NCBI RefSeq assembly: GCF_002020355.1
Contig: NZ_MPZV01000001.1
Location: forward strand, 744,001 to 808,000
DNA length: 64,000 nt
Origin: Thioclava sediminum
GTDB taxonomy: Bacteria > Pseudomonadota > Alphaproteobacteria > Rhodobacterales > Rhodobacteraceae
Direction: 5' to 3'
How positions within the stretch are numbered: the first letter of the stretch is position 1; the number at the start of each line of letters is the position of its first letter. The notes below the pieces were generated by a model. That model saw only the letters and a list, made by a program, of their open reading frames with translations. It did not search any database and had not been told where the DNA came from. The position numbers and the translations under genes are program-made. Below are positions 53,807-62,154 of the stretch, piece after piece.

Positions 53807-54685
53807 ATGTTCGAAAGCTGTTCCGATCCCTCTGCCCTTCACGGGCTTGGCTGGCTGCTCTGCTACCTGACCACAGGTAAGCAGATCATGTTCTATGGCT
53901 CGTTCGGCATCGTGCTGATCCTGCTGGCCGTGACCGCGCCGGTGGCGCTGATCTTCGGCTTCGGCGGGGCGCTGGCCGCCCGGTCGAGCGCCGCCCCGCT
54001 GCGCTTTCTCGGACGGGGCTACATCGCGATGGTGCGCGGTGTGCCCGACATCATCTTCTTCCTTTTCGTGCCGATCGCGATGGACCAGGGGCTTGAGTAC
54101 CTGAAGTCACGCGCAGTCTGCCCCGATCCCGGCCCAGCCTGGACGGGTAACGAATTCCACGTCTGTGCCTCCGCGAAAATCCCGCTCGGCACGGCCCCGC
54201 AATTCTATCACGAGGCCTATGGCTTCGCGCTGGCCGTGGTGGCCTTCTCCATCGTCTACGGCGCCTTCGCCGCCAACGTGCTGTTCGGCGCGATGCAGGC
54301 GGTGCCGCGCGCGCAGCTGGAGACCGCCGAGGCCTACGGCATGACCCGCGCGCAGGTGAACCGCCGGGTGCTGATCCCGCAGATGTGGGCCTATGCGATC
54401 CCCGGTCTGTCGAACCTCTGGATGATCCTCATCAAGGCAACGCCGCTGCTGTTCCTTCTGGGCATCGAGGATATCGTCTATTGGGCGCGCGAACTGGGCG
54501 CGACCAAGTCGAGCATCTACGCCTATCCGCATCCCGACTGGCGTCTGTATTACTTCCTCGTGCTGCTGGTCTTCTATCTGGTGATGACCAAGCTATCCGA
54601 GATCGTGCTGGCCCGCATCAACCGCCGCCTCGCCTTCGGGCAGGCCACGGCGGCCGGGGAAGCGCTGAGAAAGGCGGACGCATGA
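53807..54685 (+). CDS. Amino acid/amine ABC transporter, permease 1 (HisQ-like)
   Basis: 292 residues. About five to six helices with the EAA motif ETAEAYGMTRAQVNRRVLIP (about 167-186) that docks on the ATPase. A Cys-containing periplasmic loop (SRAVCPDPGPAWTGNEFHVC) is an unusual insert near 103-122. The start at ATG 53807 has only a weak ribosome site; the stop overlaps the next start by four bases. Confidence 0.92.
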   Translation: MFESCSDPSALHGLGWLLCYLTTGKQIMFYGSFGIVLILLAVTAPVALIFGFGGALAARSSAAPLRFLGRGYIAMVRGVPDIIFFLFVPIAMDQGLEYLKSRAVCPDPGPAWTGNEFHVCASAKIPLGTAPQFYHEAYGFALAVVAFSIVYGAFAANVLFGAMQAVPRAQLETAEAYGMTRAQVNRRVLIPQMWAYAIPGLSNLWMILIKATPLLFLLGIEDIVYWARELGATKSSIYAYPHPDWRLYYFLVLLVFYLVMTKLSEIVLARINRRLAFGQATAAGEALRKADA

Positions 54686-55509
54686 GCTGCATTCAGACCA
54701 TCGCGGATTACGGGCTGCGGTCGATCGGGATCGGCGAGCGGCTGCTGCCGCGCTCCGATTTCACGATGTGCCAGCAATTCACCCTGATCGGCTCGGGGAT
54801 GATCTGGAACCTCTATTTCGGCATTCTCGCGCTTCTGGCAGGGTTCTTCCTCGCCACGACGCTCGCGGTGGCGAAGAACTCCGATCGCGCGATCTTCCGC
54901 AAACCGGCGGAATGGTTCATCTTCCTGTTCCGCGGCTCGCCGCTCTTCATCCAGTTCTTCCTCGCCTACGAGGCCTTCGCGATGCTGCCCCGTGCGGGCT
55001 TCCCGATCCTCGGGATCACGGTCGCGACGGACTGGATCACGCGGGCCTGGGCAGGCGCACTGATTGTGCTGTTCTTCAACACCTCCGCCTATGCCGCCGA
55101 GATCTTCTACGGCGCGCTGCGCTCCGTGCCGAAAGGCGACATGGAAGCCGCGGACGCCTACGGCATGACCGGCTGGACCAAGTTCCGCCGCGTGACATGG
55201 CCAACGATGCTCCGGCTCGGCTGGCCGTCCTACACCAACGAGGCGATCTTCCTGTTCCACGCCACCACGCTCGTGTTCTTCTCGGGCTTCCCGGCGTTCC
55301 GGCAGGAGGGCGACGCGCTCTACTACGCGAAATATTTCGCGGACAAGACCTTCAATCCCTTCATCCCCTACCCGATCGCGGCGTTCTACTTCATTCTGCT
55401 CACGCTCTGCGTCATCGCGGTCTTCGGGGTGATCAACCGCCGCCTGAACCGCCATCTGCCGCAGGAAAGCCGCGAGCGCTTCCGGTTCAGGCCGCAGATT
55501 ATCAGGTGA
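54682..55509 (+). CDS. Amino acid/amine ABC transporter, permease 2 (HisM-like)
   Basis: 275 residues, heteromeric partner of permease 1. Membrane segments from about 35, SPLFIQFFLAYEAF, and EAA motif MEAADAYGMTGWTKFRRVTWP (about 152-172). Ends with a basic tail (RRLNRHLPQESRERF). Starts inside the preceding stop (ATGA) and ends three bases before the ligase gene. Confidence 0.92.
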   Translation: MSCIQTIADYGLRSIGIGERLLPRSDFTMCQQFTLIGSGMIWNLYFGILALLAGFFLATTLAVAKNSDRAIFRKPAEWFIFLFRGSPLFIQFFLAYEAFAMLPRAGFPILGITVATDWITRAWAGALIVLFFNTSAYAAEIFYGALRSVPKGDMEAADAYGMTGWTKFRRVTWPTMLRLGWPSYTNEAIFLFHATTLVFFSGFPAFRQEGDALYYAKYFADKTFNPFIPYPIAAFYFILLTLCVIAVFGVINRRLNRHLPQESRERFRFRPQIIR

Positions 55510-55512
55510 CAC

Positions 55513-56844
55513 ATGAACTGGCTGCACGACCATCCCGACGTTCGCACGATCCGCGTGGCGGCGGCCGATCTCAACGGGGTGGCGCGCGGCAAGCGCCTGC
55601 CAGCCCGCTTCGCCGATAAGGTCTTCACCGAAGGGACGCGTTTCCCCTATTCGGTCATGAATCTCGACATCTGGGGCGAGGATGTCGAAGACAGCCCGCT
55701 TGTCTTCGAGTCCGGCGATGCCGACGGGCTTCTGATGCCGACCGAGCGGGGCTTCCTGCCGATGCCGTGGCTCTCGGCGCCGACCGCGCTGCTGCCGATC
55801 TGGATGTTCCACATGGACGGCAAGCCCTATGCGGGCGATCCCCGGCAGGCGCTGGCGCGCGTGGTGGAACGCTACAAGGCGCTGGGGCTGACCCCGGTGG
55901 TCGCAACCGAGCTGGAATTCTTCCTGATCGACGACAGCGGCAAGACCCTGCGCGTGCCGCCCTCGCCCCGCTCGGGCAAACGCCGCACCGGCGGTGAGGT
56001 GCTGAGCTTGCGCGCGCTCGACGCGTTCGACATCTTCTTCAGCCAGCTCTACGACGCCTGCGAGGCGATGGATATTCCCGCCGATACCGCGATCTCCGAA
56101 GCGGGTCCGGGGCAGTTCGAGATCAACCTTTCGCACCAGCCCGACCCGCTGAAAGCCGCCGATGACAGCTGGCTGTTCAAGATGCTGGTGAAAGGGCTCG
56201 CGCGCGCGCACGGCTTCGCCGCGTCGTTCATGGCCAAGCCTTACGACGAATGGCCCGGCAACGGGATGCATATGCATTTCTCGGTGCTCGACGCCGAGGG
56301 CAACAACATCTTCAACGACGGCACGCCGCAGGGCTCGGACCAGATGCGCCACGCGGTTGCCGGGTGTCTGGCCGCGATGGAGGGCTCGGGCCTGATCTTC
56401 GCGCCGCATGAGAACAGCTATGATCGGCTCGTGCCCGACGCCCATGCGCCGACCGGCATCGCCTGGGCCTATGAGAACCGCACCGCGGCGCTGCGCATCC
56501 CGGCCTCGGGGCCGCAGGCGCGCCGGATCGAGCATCGCGTGGCGGGCGGCGACGTGAACCCCTACTTGATGATCGCGGCAATCTTGGGCGCGGCCCTGAT
56601 CGGGATCGAGGACAAGATGGAAGCGCCCGAGCCGATCAAGGGCAACGCCTATGCGCTCGACCTGCCGCAGATGCCGACCGACTGGGAAGCGGCGATCAAC
56701 GCCTTCCAGAATTGCGAGATCATGCCGCGCATCTTCGACCGCGACCTGATCACCAATTTCGCCATGACCAAGCGGCAGGAGTTGCATTACATGGCGGAGC
56801 TGTCGGATCAGGAACAGACCGAGCTTTATCTGGATACCGTCTAA
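55513..56844 (+). CDS. Glutamine-synthetase-like ligase (gamma-glutamylpolyamine synthetase type)
   Basis: 443 residues. GS catalytic fold: RVAAADLNGVARGKRLP start, TELEFFLID, EAGPGQFEINL, the ammonia/amine and ATP region NGMHMHFSVLD, RTAALRIPASG and RRIEHRVAGGDVNPYLM. Lacks the adenylylation-loop tyrosine motif of GlnA and is closest in style to PuuA/IpuC-like enzymes that join glutamate to amines. It is the last gene of the ABC importer operon, so it probably captures the imported amine by glutamylation (inference). Followed at once by inverted-repeat copy D. Confidence 0.88.
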   Translation: MNWLHDHPDVRTIRVAAADLNGVARGKRLPARFADKVFTEGTRFPYSVMNLDIWGEDVEDSPLVFESGDADGLLMPTERGFLPMPWLSAPTALLPIWMFHMDGKPYAGDPRQALARVVERYKALGLTPVVATELEFFLIDDSGKTLRVPPSPRSGKRRTGGEVLSLRALDAFDIFFSQLYDACEAMDIPADTAISEAGPGQFEINLSHQPDPLKAADDSWLFKMLVKGLARAHGFAASFMAKPYDEWPGNGMHMHFSVLDAEGNNIFNDGTPQGSDQMRHAVAGCLAAMEGSGLIFAPHENSYDRLVPDAHAPTGIAWAYENRTAALRIPASGPQARRIEHRVAGGDVNPYLMIAAILGAALIGIEDKMEAPEPIKGNAYALDLPQMPTDWEAAINAFQNCEIMPRIFDRDLITNFAMTKRQELHYMAELSDQEQTELYLDTV

Positions 56845-56936
56845 GGGGGCGCTGCCCCCGCGCTGACGCGCTCCCCCGGGATATTTCCGTCAAGGGGAAG
56901 GGAAAGGCCGGGTGCAGGCAGAGGGGCCGCGCCCCT
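56845..56936. repeat. Dispersed inverted-repeat element, copy D (right half altered)
   Basis: Left outer arm GGGGGCGCTGCCCCC (56845-56859) starts at the base after the TAA of the ligase gene, and CCCCCGGGATATTT (56873-56886) follows. The matching AAATATCCCGGGG arm is missing. A shorter AGGGGC-CGC-GCCCCT hairpin (56922-56936) closes the element and overlaps the MATE stop codon. Confidence 0.7.
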
Positions 56937-58242
56937 ACCCGGCTGCCGCTTTCGCCTCGGCACGGGGATAGAGCCGCGCCATCGTCAGGCCGCGCGTGGC
57001 GTTGAGGATCATCAGCCCCGCCCAGAGCCCGTGATTGCCGAAAAGCGGGATAAGCACGAAAAGCGCGGCCGTGTAGATCGCGACCGAGATCACCATAGCG
57101 TTGCGCATCTCGCGCGTCAGGGTCGCGCCGATGAAGATGCCGTCGAGCATCCAGGCCGGCCCGCCGATCAGCGGCGCGGCGGCGATCCAGATCAGATAGT
57201 CGCGCGCCTCGATGCGGACATTCGGGGCGGTGGTCATCAGGTCGATGATCGCAGGCCCAGCGAGCAGAAAGACCGCGCCCAGCGCAAGCGCGCCGCCGAT
57301 CCCCCATTGCGAGGACACGATGCTCGCCCGGCGCAGCCGCGCCGCCGAATGCGCGCCTACGGCCTGTCCCACGAGGCTCTCGGCGGAGAAGGCGAACCCG
57401 TCCAGCGCGAAGGCCGTGATCTGCAGGAATTGCAGCAGCACCTGATTGGCCGCGAGGGTCACATCGCCCTGCCCCGCGCCGAGGAAGAGGAAGGAGGTGA
57501 AGCTCGCCTGAAGCAGGATCGAGCGCAGCATGATGTCGGTATTCACCCGCGCCATCGTCGCCAGTTTCACCCGGTCGAAGATTGCGCGCGCGCGCCACAA
57601 GCCGTTTACAAAGGCCGCGCGACAGAGCCACAGCGCCAGCACCACACCGCTGATCTCGGAGATCAGCGTGGCGCCGGCGACGCCTTGCACGCCCCAGCCA
57701 AGGCCCAGCACGAAGAGAAGATCGAGCCCCACGTTCAGCGCGTTCATCGTCACCTGTAGCAAGAGGACACCGCGCGTGCGCTCCAGCGCGATCAACCAGC
57801 CGGTGAAGGCGTAGAGCGAGATGGTGAGCGGCGCGCCCCAGATGCGGATTTGCAGGTAATCGCGGGCGAGACGTTCGACCTCGTCGCTCGCGGGGGCAAG
57901 CTGAAACGCGGCCCAGAACAGCGGGAGCTGCAGCACGATCAGGCTCAGCCCGGCGATGCCCGCAATGATCAGCGCCCGCATCAGCCCGGCGGAGACCTCG
58001 CCGGTATCGCCCGTGCCATGCGCCTGGCTCACCAGCCCGGTCGTGCCCATCCGAAGGAAGCCGAAGATCCAGTAGAGCGAGGACAGGATCACCGCGCCGA
58101 TTCCCACCGCCCCGATCGGCGCAGGCAGGCCGATCTGGCCCACGACGGCTGTGTCGACCGCGCCGAGGATCGGGATCGTGGCGTTCGAGAGGACGATGGG
58201 CAGCGCGATCTTCAGGACCCGCGCATGGGTAATCTCAGCCAT
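56935..58242 (-). CDS. MATE family efflux transporter (DinF-like)
   Basis: 435 residues with about 12 helices in two halves. Opening [33 protein letters not shown] includes the MATE LP..l.n....l....D motif; second-half counterpart ...LGAGQGDVTLAANQVLLQFL. Likely Na+ or H+ coupled drug or metabolite export of the DinF branch. ATG 58242 overlaps the stop of the upstream thioesterase gene by eight bases, so it is translated as part of that unit. Its stop lies within inverted-repeat copy D. Confidence 0.9.
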   Translation of the reverse strand: MAEITHARVLKIALPIVLSNATIPILGAVDTAVVGQIGLPAPIGAVGIGAVILSSLYWIFGFLRMGTTGLVSQAHGTGDTGEVSAGLMRALIIAGIAGLSLIVLQLPLFWAAFQLAPASDEVERLARDYLQIRIWGAPLTISLYAFTGWLIALERTRGVLLLQVTMNALNVGLDLLFVLGLGWGVQGVAGATLISEISGVVLALWLCRAAFVNGLWRARAIFDRVKLATMARVNTDIMLRSILLQASFTSFLFLGAGQGDVTLAANQVLLQFLQITAFALDGFAFSAESLVGQAVGAHSAARLRRASIVSSQWGIGGALALGAVFLLAGPAIIDLMTTAPNVRIEARDYLIWIAAAPLIGGPAWMLDGIFIGATLTREMRNAMVISVAIYTAALFVLIPLFGNHGLWAGLMILNATRGLTMARLYPRAEAKAAAG

Positions 58243-58759
58243 TGGCGGAGGTATCGTCCCGCGCGGGCATCAGGAAATGGCCCGTCGCTTGGGCGAAAAT
58301 CCGGGTCCGGTTGTCCTGCCATGCCTCGACATGGACGCTGGCATAGCGCCGCCCCGAGCGGTTGACACGCGCCCGCGCATAGGCGTCGCGCGGCAGGCCG
58401 GAGCGCAGGTAGTCCACGGTGAAATCGATCGTCTTGGGCAGCCGCGGCAGGCTCTCCGGCGTGAGCGCGTCGAAATCGATCCGCCCCGCCTCGATATCGT
58501 CCCACAGGTAGGACCAGCTGAGTTCGATGATCGCGGTGACCTCGAGAAAGGCCGCCGTCACCCCGCCATGGATCGCGGGCAGCATCGGGTTGCCGATCAG
58601 CTTGTCGTCATAGGACAGAACGCCGGTCAGTTCGTCGCCGCGCCGGTCGAAGCCGATGCCGAGGAACTGCGCATAGGGAATGCCCTCGACGAGCATCTTG
58701 AGCGCGCCGTCGCGGCGCTGCTTGACCTGCTGGACGGGTTCGGGCTTGGGACGGCTCAT
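58235..58759 (-). CDS. Hotdog-fold thioesterase, PaaI-like (first of two)
   Basis: 174 residues. Hotdog fold acyl-CoA thioesterase; core motif [18 protein letters not shown] (about 65-82) around the HGG loop. Longer than usual through the insert [20 protein letters not shown]. Substrate unknown, probably an acyl- or aryl-CoA. ATG 58759 overlaps the stop of the other thioesterase by four bases, and its own stop overlaps the MATE start. Confidence 0.85.
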   Translation of the reverse strand: MSRPKPEPVQQVKQRRDGALKMLVEGIPYAQFLGIGFDRRGDELTGVLSYDDKLIGNPMLPAIHGGVTAAFLEVTAIIELSWSYLWDDIEAGRIDFDALTPESLPRLPKTIDFTVDYLRSGLPRDAYARARVNRSGRRYASVHVEAWQDNRTRIFAQATGHFLMPARDDTSANG

Positions 58760-59214
58760 GCTTGCCCCTCCGATTTGGGTTTTTCGGGGCGCGAGACGGT
58801 GAAGGCGCCGGTGGCGGTCGCCACGGGCCGCTCGGCATCCTCGTCATGGGTGGTGGCGCGTACGAAGGCCACCGAGCGGGTGACGTGGTAGCATTCGGCC
58901 CGCGCGGTGATCCGCTGACCGGGCGTCGCGGGCCGCATGTAATCGATGCGCAGATCAAGCGTCGCGGTGGAGGCCCCGGCCTGCGGATGGCTCATCACGG
59001 CGGCGCCCGCGCAGGTATCCATCAGCGCCGAGACCGCGCCGCCATGGATCACGCCGGTGCGCGGATCGCCCACGAAGCGCGTGTCATAGGGCATCGACAG
59101 GGTCGCGCAGCCGGGGCGGATCTCGTCCATCTGCATCCCCAGCGCGCGGGAATGCGGGATCGCCTCGATGAACTGGCGGGCCTGTTCGAGTATCTTGTCG
59201 TTCTGGTCGCTCAT
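58756..59214 (-). CDS. Hotdog-fold thioesterase, PaaI-like (second of two)
   Basis: 152 residues. Motif [21 protein letters not shown] (about 54-73) with Asp in place for catalysis, then [19 protein letters not shown], the standard PaaI order. Shares only family-level similarity with the neighbour, so the pair may be a heterodimer or have split substrates. The first gene of a thioesterase-thioesterase-MATE run, possibly with a common product. Confidence 0.86.
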   Translation of the reverse strand: MSDQNDKILEQARQFIEAIPHSRALGMQMDEIRPGCATLSMPYDTRFVGDPRTGVIHGGAVSALMDTCAGAAVMSHPQAGASTATLDLRIDYMRPATPGQRITARAECYHVTRSVAFVRATTHDEDAERPVATATGAFTVSRPEKPKSEGQA

Positions 59215-59279
59215 GAAATCATCCCTGAATGTCTCGCGCGACTATCCCCGCTGGCCGACGGGGTTACAAGACCCGCGCC

Positions 59280-59555
59280 TCAGCCCTGACCCTGCGACAC
59301 AAGGAAATAGCGCGCGATCCCGTAAAGGTAGAAGCCGGTGAACATGATGTTGAGATATTTCAGCTGGCGTTCGGTATGGAGCCAGGCGTGATAGGCCCAG
59401 ATCATGCAGAACGGCAGGCTGAGAAAGAGATTGAGCGGGTACCAGTTCTGCACGATGGCGATGGTCGAGGCGATGCCGAGGGCCAGTGCGACCCATTTCA
59501 TCTCTTGCTGATAGGCCGCAAGGCCACCTTCGCGCAGACGCAGTGCCGGACGCAT
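59280..59555 (-). CDS. Small three-helix membrane protein (DUF6552-like)
   Basis: 91 residues from ATG 59555, which has AAGGAG six bases upstream; an ATG at 59639 lacks a ribosome site and overlaps the tadA end. Three predicted helices: KWVALALGIASTIAIVQNW, LNLFLSLPFCMIWAYHAW and LNIMFTGFYLYGIARYFL. Many aromatic residues. I recognise it as a conserved unknown in this order. No job can be given. Confidence 0.72.
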   Translation of the reverse strand: MRPALRLREGGLAAYQQEMKWVALALGIASTIAIVQNWYPLNLFLSLPFCMIWAYHAWLHTERQLKYLNIMFTGFYLYGIARYFLVSQGQG

Positions 59556-59659
59556 GCCCGCTCCTTCTGACTGATACCAATGTCGGGGGTCGCGGCCCTT
59601 GGGGCCTGCGATGCGATTGATATGCCACAGGAAAGGCAATCCGTCCAGACGGGCGTCGC

Positions 59660-60109
59660 TCAGCGGCGCGCGGCGAAGAAATCCTTCAAAAGCTCCTCCG
59701 CCTCCGCCGCCCCGATACCGTCATAGATTTCCGGCACGTGGTGGCTTTGCGGATGCGAGAAGACGCGCGGCCCCTGCGCGACGCCGCCCGATTTCGGATC
59801 GGCTGCGCCGTAATAAAGCCGCGCGATCCGGGCCTGAGAGATCGCCGAGGCGCACATCGGACAGGGCTCGAGCGTGACATAGAGGTCATAGCCCGGCAGC
59901 CGCTCCGAGCCGATCTGCGCACAGGCCTCGCGCATCGCGAGGATCTCCGCATGGGCGGTCGGATCGCCCAGCTCGCGGGTGCGGTTGCCAGCGGCGGCCA
60001 CCACCCTACCGTCAGGGGCGACGACGACTGCACCCACGGGCACCTCGCCGCGCTTGGCCGCCTCGCGCGCCTCTGCCAGCGCCTGTTGCATGAAAGACCG
60101 GAATTCCAT
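59660..60109 (-). CDS. tadA: tRNA-specific adenosine deaminase
   Basis: 149 residues. Makes inosine-34 in tRNA-Arg(ACG). Zinc ligands His53 (with catalytic Glu55 in HAE), Cys83 and Cys86 (PCPMC). Normal length; the start MEFRSFMQQALAEAREAA fits. Divergent from the pseudouridine synthase gene, so two RNA-modifying enzymes share this junction. Confidence 0.94.
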   Translation of the reverse strand: MEFRSFMQQALAEAREAAKRGEVPVGAVVVAPDGRVVAAAGNRTRELGDPTAHAEILAMREACAQIGSERLPGYDLYVTLEPCPMCASAISQARIARLYYGAADPKSGGVAQGPRVFSHPQSHHVPEIYDGIGAAEAEELLKDFFAARR

Positions 60110-60232
60110 GGCTCTTCATCGCTTGCAAATCCGCGCTTATCAAGACGCTTCCCACGCGCAGCAGAAAGGTGTAGGTCGCGATCTTTCGCGCCCGAGTGAC
60201 TCGCGCGCCCCCTCCCCTAGAAGGAACCGGAC

Positions 60233-61900
60233 ATGACCGACACTCCCGACAACTCCCCTGAAAATTCCGTTTCGAAATCCGCCGAGAAATCCGGCGCGAA
60301 AGAACGCATCGCCAAGGTGATCGCGCGCTCCGGCGTGGCTTCGCGCCGCGACGCCGAGAAGATGATCCTCGCCGGCAAGGTTGCAGTGAACGGCAAGCAG
60401 ATCGACTCGCCCGCGCTCGACGTGGCTGCGTCCGACAAGATCACCATCGACGGCAAGCCGATCGACGCACCGCAGGAAACGCGGCTCTGGCTCTATTACA
60501 AGCCGCTGGGTCTGGTCACGACCGAGAAAGACGAACAGGGCCGCCGCACGATCTTCGACGAGATGCCCGAGGGCATGCCGCGCGTGCTGAACGTCGGCCG
60601 TCTCGACCTCAACTCCGAAGGGCTGCTGCTCTTGACCAATGACGGGGGCCTCAAGCGCCGTCTGGAACTGCCCGAGACCGGCTGGCTGCGCAAATACCGC
60701 GTCCGCGTGAATGGCCGCCCGACCGAGCAGTCTTTCGAGCCGCTGCGTCAGGGCATCACCATCGAGGGCGAAGAATTCCTGCCGATGGAGGTCTCGCTCG
60801 ACCGTCAGCAGGGCGCGAATGCGTGGCTGACCGTGGGTATCCGCGAAGGCCGCAACCGCGAGATCCGCCGCGCGATGACCGAGATCGGCTTCCAGGTGAA
60901 CCGCCTGATCCGGATCAGCTACGGCCCGTTCCGCCTGATGGACATGAAGGCTGGCGACGTCATGGAAGTGAAGCGCAGGATGCTGCGCGATCAGCTTGGC
61001 GGTTTGCTCGACGACAAGCCGGTAAGCGGCGAGGCCAAGCCCGAGCGCAAAGAGCGTGGAGATCGTCCCGAGCGCGGCGACCGCAAGGATCGGGGCGACA
61101 AGCCGCGCTTCAAGCGGGATCGCGACGACGGCGGGCGTGATGACAAGCCGCGCTTCCGCAAGGATCGTGACGAAGGTGGTCGTGAAGATCGTCCGCGCAA
61201 GCCGCGTACGGGCGGCTTCAAATCGCATCGTGACGAGGGCGACCGCGGCGATCGTGGCGATCGGGGGCCGCGCTTCTCGAAGGACCGGGGCGACCGTCCG
61301 GATCGCGGGCCGCGTGGCGACAAGCCGCGCTTCAACCGCGACCGCGACGAGGGTGGTCGTGACGACAAACCGCGTTTCCGCAAGGATCGCGAAGAGGGCG
61401 GCCGCGAGGATCGTCCGTTCCGCGACGGGCCGCGCAAGCCGCGCACCGGTGGGTTCAAGTCGCATCGTGATGAAGGCGAGCGCGGCGACCGGGGCGACAA
61501 GCCTCGCTTCTCGAAAGATCGCGGCGACCGCCCCGATCGTGGGCCGCGCGGCGACAAGCCCGGCTTCAACCGCGACCGCGACCGCGACGACCGCTCCTCG
61601 GGCGGGAAATTCGGCGGCAAGCCCAGTGGGAAGTTCGGCGACAAGGCCCGCTTCAACCGGGATCGCGACGAAGGTGGCCGTGACGACCGTGGCGGCGACA
61701 AGCCCCGCTCGGGCGGTTTCAAATCGCATGGCGGAAAACCGGGCGGCAAGCCGCGCTCGGGCGGGTTCAAGTCTCACGGCGACGCGCGCGGCGACCGGCC
61801 CGCACGCTCGGGCGGCTTCAAGTCGCATTCGGGCAAACCGGGCGGGAAACCCGGTGGCAAGCCCTTCGGTGGCAAGCCGCGCGGTGGCAATCGAGACTGA
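60233..61900 (+). CDS. rluB: Pseudouridine synthase, RluB/RsuA family, with long Arg/Asp/Gly-rich tail
   Basis: 555 residues. S4 domain (about 22-80, RIAKVIARSGVASRRDAEKMI), then catalytic domain with GRLDLNSEGLLLLTNDG (about 124-140, catalytic Asp) and GIREGRNREIRRAM near 205. Core ends around residue 262. The remaining 290 residues are an uninterrupted disordered, basic tail of repeating GDKPRF-RDRDEGGRDD, PRKPRTGGFKSH and GGKPGG units. The core fits RluB (23S rRNA U2605) better than RsuA; the tail is much longer than usual and may bind RNA. Ends in a strong terminator. Confidence 0.92.
   Translation: MTDTPDNSPENSVSKSAEKSGAKERIAKVIARSGVASRRDAEKMILAGKVAVNGKQIDSPALDVAASDKITIDGKPIDAPQETRLWLYYKPLGLVTTEKDEQGRRTIFDEMPEGMPRVLNVGRLDLNSEGLLLLTNDGGLKRRLELPETGWLRKYRVRVNGRPTEQSFEPLRQGITIEGEEFLPMEVSLDRQQGANAWLTVGIREGRNREIRRAMTEIGFQVNRLIRISYGPFRLMDMKAGDVMEVKRRMLRDQLGGLLDDKPVSGEAKPERKERGDRPERGDRKDRGDKPRFKRDRDDGGRDDKPRFRKDRDEGGREDRPRKPRTGGFKSHRDEGDRGDRGDRGPRFSKDRGDRPDRGPRGDKPRFNRDRDEGGRDDKPRFRKDREEGGREDRPFRDGPRKPRTGGFKSHRDEGERGDRGDKPRFSKDRGDRPDRGPRGDKPGFNRDRDRDDRSSGGKFGGKPSGKFGDKARFNRDRDEGGRDDRGGDKPRSGGFKSHGGKPGGKPRSGGFKSHGDARGDRPARSGGFKSHSGKPGGKPGGKPFGGKPRGGNRD
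61050..61880 (+). repeat. Imperfect tandem coding repeats in the rluB tail
   Basis: The tail repeats units such as DRGDRPDRGPRGDKP (two copies), PRKPRTGGFKSHRDEG (two copies) and a Lys/Gly/Pro block at the end. Repeats are visible at nucleotide level (for example CGTGATGACAAGCCGCGCTT-like runs), so unequal crossing-over could change tail length between strains. Confidence 0.8.
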
Positions 61901-61920
61901 CCGGCGAAAACGCGCTTTGA

Positions 61921-61959
61921 GAGAGGGGAAAACCGCCATGGTTTTCCCCTCTTCTTTTT
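61921..61959 (+). terminator. Intrinsic terminator after rluB
   Basis: AGAGGGGAAAACC (61922-61934) pairs with GGTTTTCCCCTCT (61940-61952) around GCCAT, then TCTTTTTC. Confidence 0.9.
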
Positions 61960-62070
61960 CCTCGGCGAGTTTACGCGAATTTCACACCGTCTCTCTGGCA
62001 TAGACCCGCCAGCCTGCTTATAAATTCCCCTGAGGACGTCGAAATTCGCGTCCGATGGCAGGGGCTGGCG

Positions 62071-62154
62071 ATGTCGCGCGAGGCGCAAAAGAGAATCGCT
62101 TTCTGGCTGATGATCGCGCTGACGCTGTCGGTCGCGCTCACCGGGAGCGTGTGA
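62071..62154 (+). CDS. Possible 27-residue membrane microprotein coupled to xpaC
   Basis: ATG 62071 opens a 27-codon frame: polar basic start MSREAQKRIAF then a hydrophobic segment WLMIALTLSVALTGSV, one membrane helix. Its TGA (62152-62154) overlaps the ATG of the next gene by one base (TGATG). A GGGG stretch lies 9-12 bases upstream. It looks like a real coupled leader or microprotein rather than noise, but there is no homology evidence. Confidence 0.45.
   Translation: MSREAQKRIAFWLMIALTLSVALTGSV

Noticed and set aside
60140-61939. A 599-codon open frame on the minus strand opposite rluB
   Set aside because: It arises from the repetitive GC-rich tail codons in reverse; Ala/Arg/Val-rich low complexity, no ribosome site, and overlaps the well-supported rluB and the tadA promoter.
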